A stretch of 5,757 nt of DNA from positions 1 through 5,757 of the forward strand of contig OMPZ01000164.1 of assembly GCA_900313125.1 (NCBI GenBank), written 5' to 3'. The notes beneath the pieces are model-generated. The model ran no database searches. It saw only the letters and a program-made list of their open reading frames with translations, and was not told the DNA's origin. Position 1 is the stretch's first letter. Every line of letters begins with the position of its first letter. The stretch is from an uncultured Eubacteriales bacterium (GTDB taxonomy: Bacteria; Bacillota; Clostridia; Oscillospirales; Acutalibacteraceae). Made by a program: the position numbers and the translations under genes. Shown here piece by piece: positions 4,814-5,757 of this stretch.

Positions 4814-5062
4814 AATAGGATTGCGGAAATTTACACAATTATTGGTTCATAGTCAAATTTATTTTGGATTAAACTCCACTTTGAATAGCCCTTTGTTCAA
4901 AAGCAATAAAATCCCGACTTAATATTTGTGCAAATTACCAAATCTAAAAATGTGAGTTTTCACCTACGCAGGGTGGACGCGAAAAGAGCGGCGGTCTCCT
5001 ACAGGGCTTGACGCTTCGGACGCGGCAACAGACAGAACATATTTGAATAGGAGGAATTAACA
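4814..5062 (+). promoter_or_regulatory. Long 5' leader of the amylase mRNA with GC-rich folded 3' part
   Basis: About 250 nt separate the predicted transcription start from the amylase ATG, and no gene is supported in it. The first part (to about 4950) is AT-rich, with small inverted repeats such as ATTTG-TG-CAAAT (4924-4935). The last part (4952-5035) turns GC-rich and can fold: CACC (4961-4964) with GGTG (4972-4975), or instead GTGA (4952-4955) with TCAC (4960-4963); CGC (4978-4980) with GCG (4988-4990); and TTGACGC/GCGGCAA (5008-5014 with 5022-5028, one mismatch) enclosed by GTCT/AGAC (4994-4997 with 5030-5033). It matches no riboswitch class I can recognise. It may be a regulatory leader, an mRNA stabiliser, or an inserted repeat. 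Confidence 0.5.
5049..5054 (+). promoter_or_regulatory. Ribosome binding site of the amylase gene
   Basis: A perfect AGGAGG, eight nt before ATG 5063, directly downstream of the folded part of the leader. Confidence 0.9.
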
Positions 5063-5757
5063 ATGACCTTAAAGAGAACGATGTGTGCATTACTTGCAGC
5101 ATCAATGTTAACAACGGGTATTGTAGCAGCTCAGGGCTCCGCATCGGCAGCAACGGTCGAGAACGAGTCGGGCGCGGTTGATACCACGGAGGCATCTTCT
5201 GCTAACCCGTATAATCTTGCTACAGACATCAAAAACGGTAATATTCTTCATGCTTTGAACTGGAAACTCAGCGACATCAAGGCTGAGCTCCCGAACATCG
5301 CTAAGGCAGGCTTTACAGCAGTTCAGACATCTCCTATCCAGGCTCACGACGGCAGCGGACATTGGTACTGGCTCTATCAGCCGATCAATTTCTGGCCGGG
5401 CAACGAGCTGGGCTCCGAGGACGAACTCAAGTCTCTCTGCGCAGAGGCTGAGAAGTACGGCGTTCAGATCGTCGTTGACGTTGTTGCCAACCACTTTGCA
5501 GGCAACCACAGCAACATTCCCGATGAGCTCAAGGGCAGCGAGTATTATCACAACTCGGGCTACGGCACGAGCGACGGTCAGATGGGCGTTGACTGGAACA
5601 ACCGCTGGCAGGTAACACACTGCGATATCGGTATGCCCGACCTTAACTCCGAGCACAGCAAGGTTCAGGAGTACGTTCTTAACTACGTTAAAGAGCTCAA
5701 GGCTGACGGTGTTGACGGTATTCGTTGGGACGCAGCTAAGCATATCGGACTTCCTTC
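5063..5757 (+). CDS. Secreted GH13 alpha-amylase (AmyE-like), N-terminal part
   Basis: Open to the window end: 231 codons plus two bases, no stop. It encodes an extracellular endo-acting alpha-1,4-glucan hydrolase. Visible: a signal peptide (about 1-29; Lys-Arg start, hydrophobic core, ASA-type cleavage near residue 29), a short Ser/Thr/Glu linker, then the (beta/alpha)8 barrel from about 57: 'GNILHALNWKL' (59-69), 'VQTSPIQ' (87-93), 'HWYWLYQP' (100-107), GH13 region I 'DVVANH' (139-144, Asn143 being a calcium-site position), region V 'MPDLN' (191-195) and region II 'GIRWDAAKH' (219-227) with the nucleophile Asp223. These segments closely resemble Bacillus subtilis AmyE (GH13 subfamily 28), from memory. 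The acid/base Glu, region IV and any C-terminal carbohydrate-binding or dockerin module lie outside the window. It has its own promoter and a terminator in front, so it starts an independent transcript. With the MalG-type permease it points to starch use. Confidence 0.93.
   Translation, partial: MTLKRTMCALLAASMLTTGIVAAQGSASAATVENESGAVDTTEASSANPYNLATDIKNGNILHALNWKLSDIKAELPNIAKAGFTAVQTSPIQAHDGSGHWYWLYQPINFWPGNELGSEDELKSLCAEAEKYGVQIVVDVVANHFAGNHSNIPDELKGSEYYHNSGYGTSDGQMGVDWNNRWQVTHCDIGMPDLNSEHSKVQEYVLNYVKELKADGVDGIRWDAAKHIGLP

Noticed and set aside
4710..4922. 70-codon + strand open frame before the amylase
   Set aside because: It runs straight through the perfect -35 and -10 boxes, lacks a proper ribosome binding site and has no domain; the region is promoter and leader.
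4952..5011. GTG-started 19-codon basic peptide in the amylase leader (possible leader peptide)
   Set aside because: No ribosome binding site precedes the GTG, and the sequence is better explained as a folded leader or repeat. Another frame here (about 4955-5060) is also open but has no start codon.
5108..5743. Long minus-strand open frame of 211 codons
   Set aside because: It lies antisense to the amylase, whose signal peptide and GH13 motifs are clear. The frame is a by-product of the amylase's codon bias and has no recognisable domain.

Overview
The window looks like a chromosomal segment of a Gram-positive, starch-using gut Firmicute of the Ruminococcus/Oscillospiraceae type. This rests on strong AGGAGG-type ribosome binding sites, GC-moderate genes separated by AT-rich spacers, a class B sortase with an (S/P)PxTG-type substrate, a PqqD plus S26-peptidase pair, and an AmyE-like secreted alpha-amylase near a MalG-type permease. 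The species cannot be named from sequence alone. All convincing genes are on the + strand.

Layout: (1) 1-273 is the C-terminal end of a MalG-family sugar ABC permease, followed by two hairpins (308-329 and 352-388), the second a good intrinsic terminator. (2) 439-1008 is a VanZ-like membrane protein starting at TTG. (3) 1009-1266 is a very AT-rich spacer ending in a strong extended -10 promoter (1164-1192). (4) 1267-3571 is a tight three-gene operon: a 105-residue secreted protein with an SPKTG sorting signal, a class B sortase, and a LytR-CpsA-Psr (LCP) transferase whose start overlaps the sortase by 26 nt. It closes with an imperfect hairpin at 3574-3640. (5) 3641-3857 has no convincing gene but holds a highly structured GC-rich element (3688-3779). 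(6) 3870-4605 is a two-gene unit: a stand-alone PqqD-domain protein overlapped by an S24/S26-type peptidase with a Ser/His arrangement, closed by an excellent terminator (4672-4698). (7) 4699-5062 holds a perfect-consensus sigma-A promoter (TTGACA-17-TATAAT) and a leader of about 250 nt whose last part is GC-rich and foldable. (8) 5063 to the window end is the N-terminal 231 residues of a secreted GH13 alpha-amylase, cut by the window edge.

How they work together: the permease fragment and the amylase frame the window with starch/maltodextrin use (extracellular hydrolysis, then uptake). Between them lie cell-envelope genes. The sortase trio reads as a self-contained surface-anchoring module: a small Ser/Gly/Asp-rich substrate, the transpeptidase that would attach it to peptidoglycan, and an LCP enzyme that could transfer a glycan to the wall or, more speculatively, to the anchored protein. 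The PqqD/S26 pair resembles a minimal peptide-recognition plus protease cassette with no visible precursor or modifying enzyme. The most novel-looking points are the SPKTG-sortase-LCP trio, the orphan PqqD/S26 pair, and the two GC-rich structured non-coding elements at 3688-3779 and 4952-5035.
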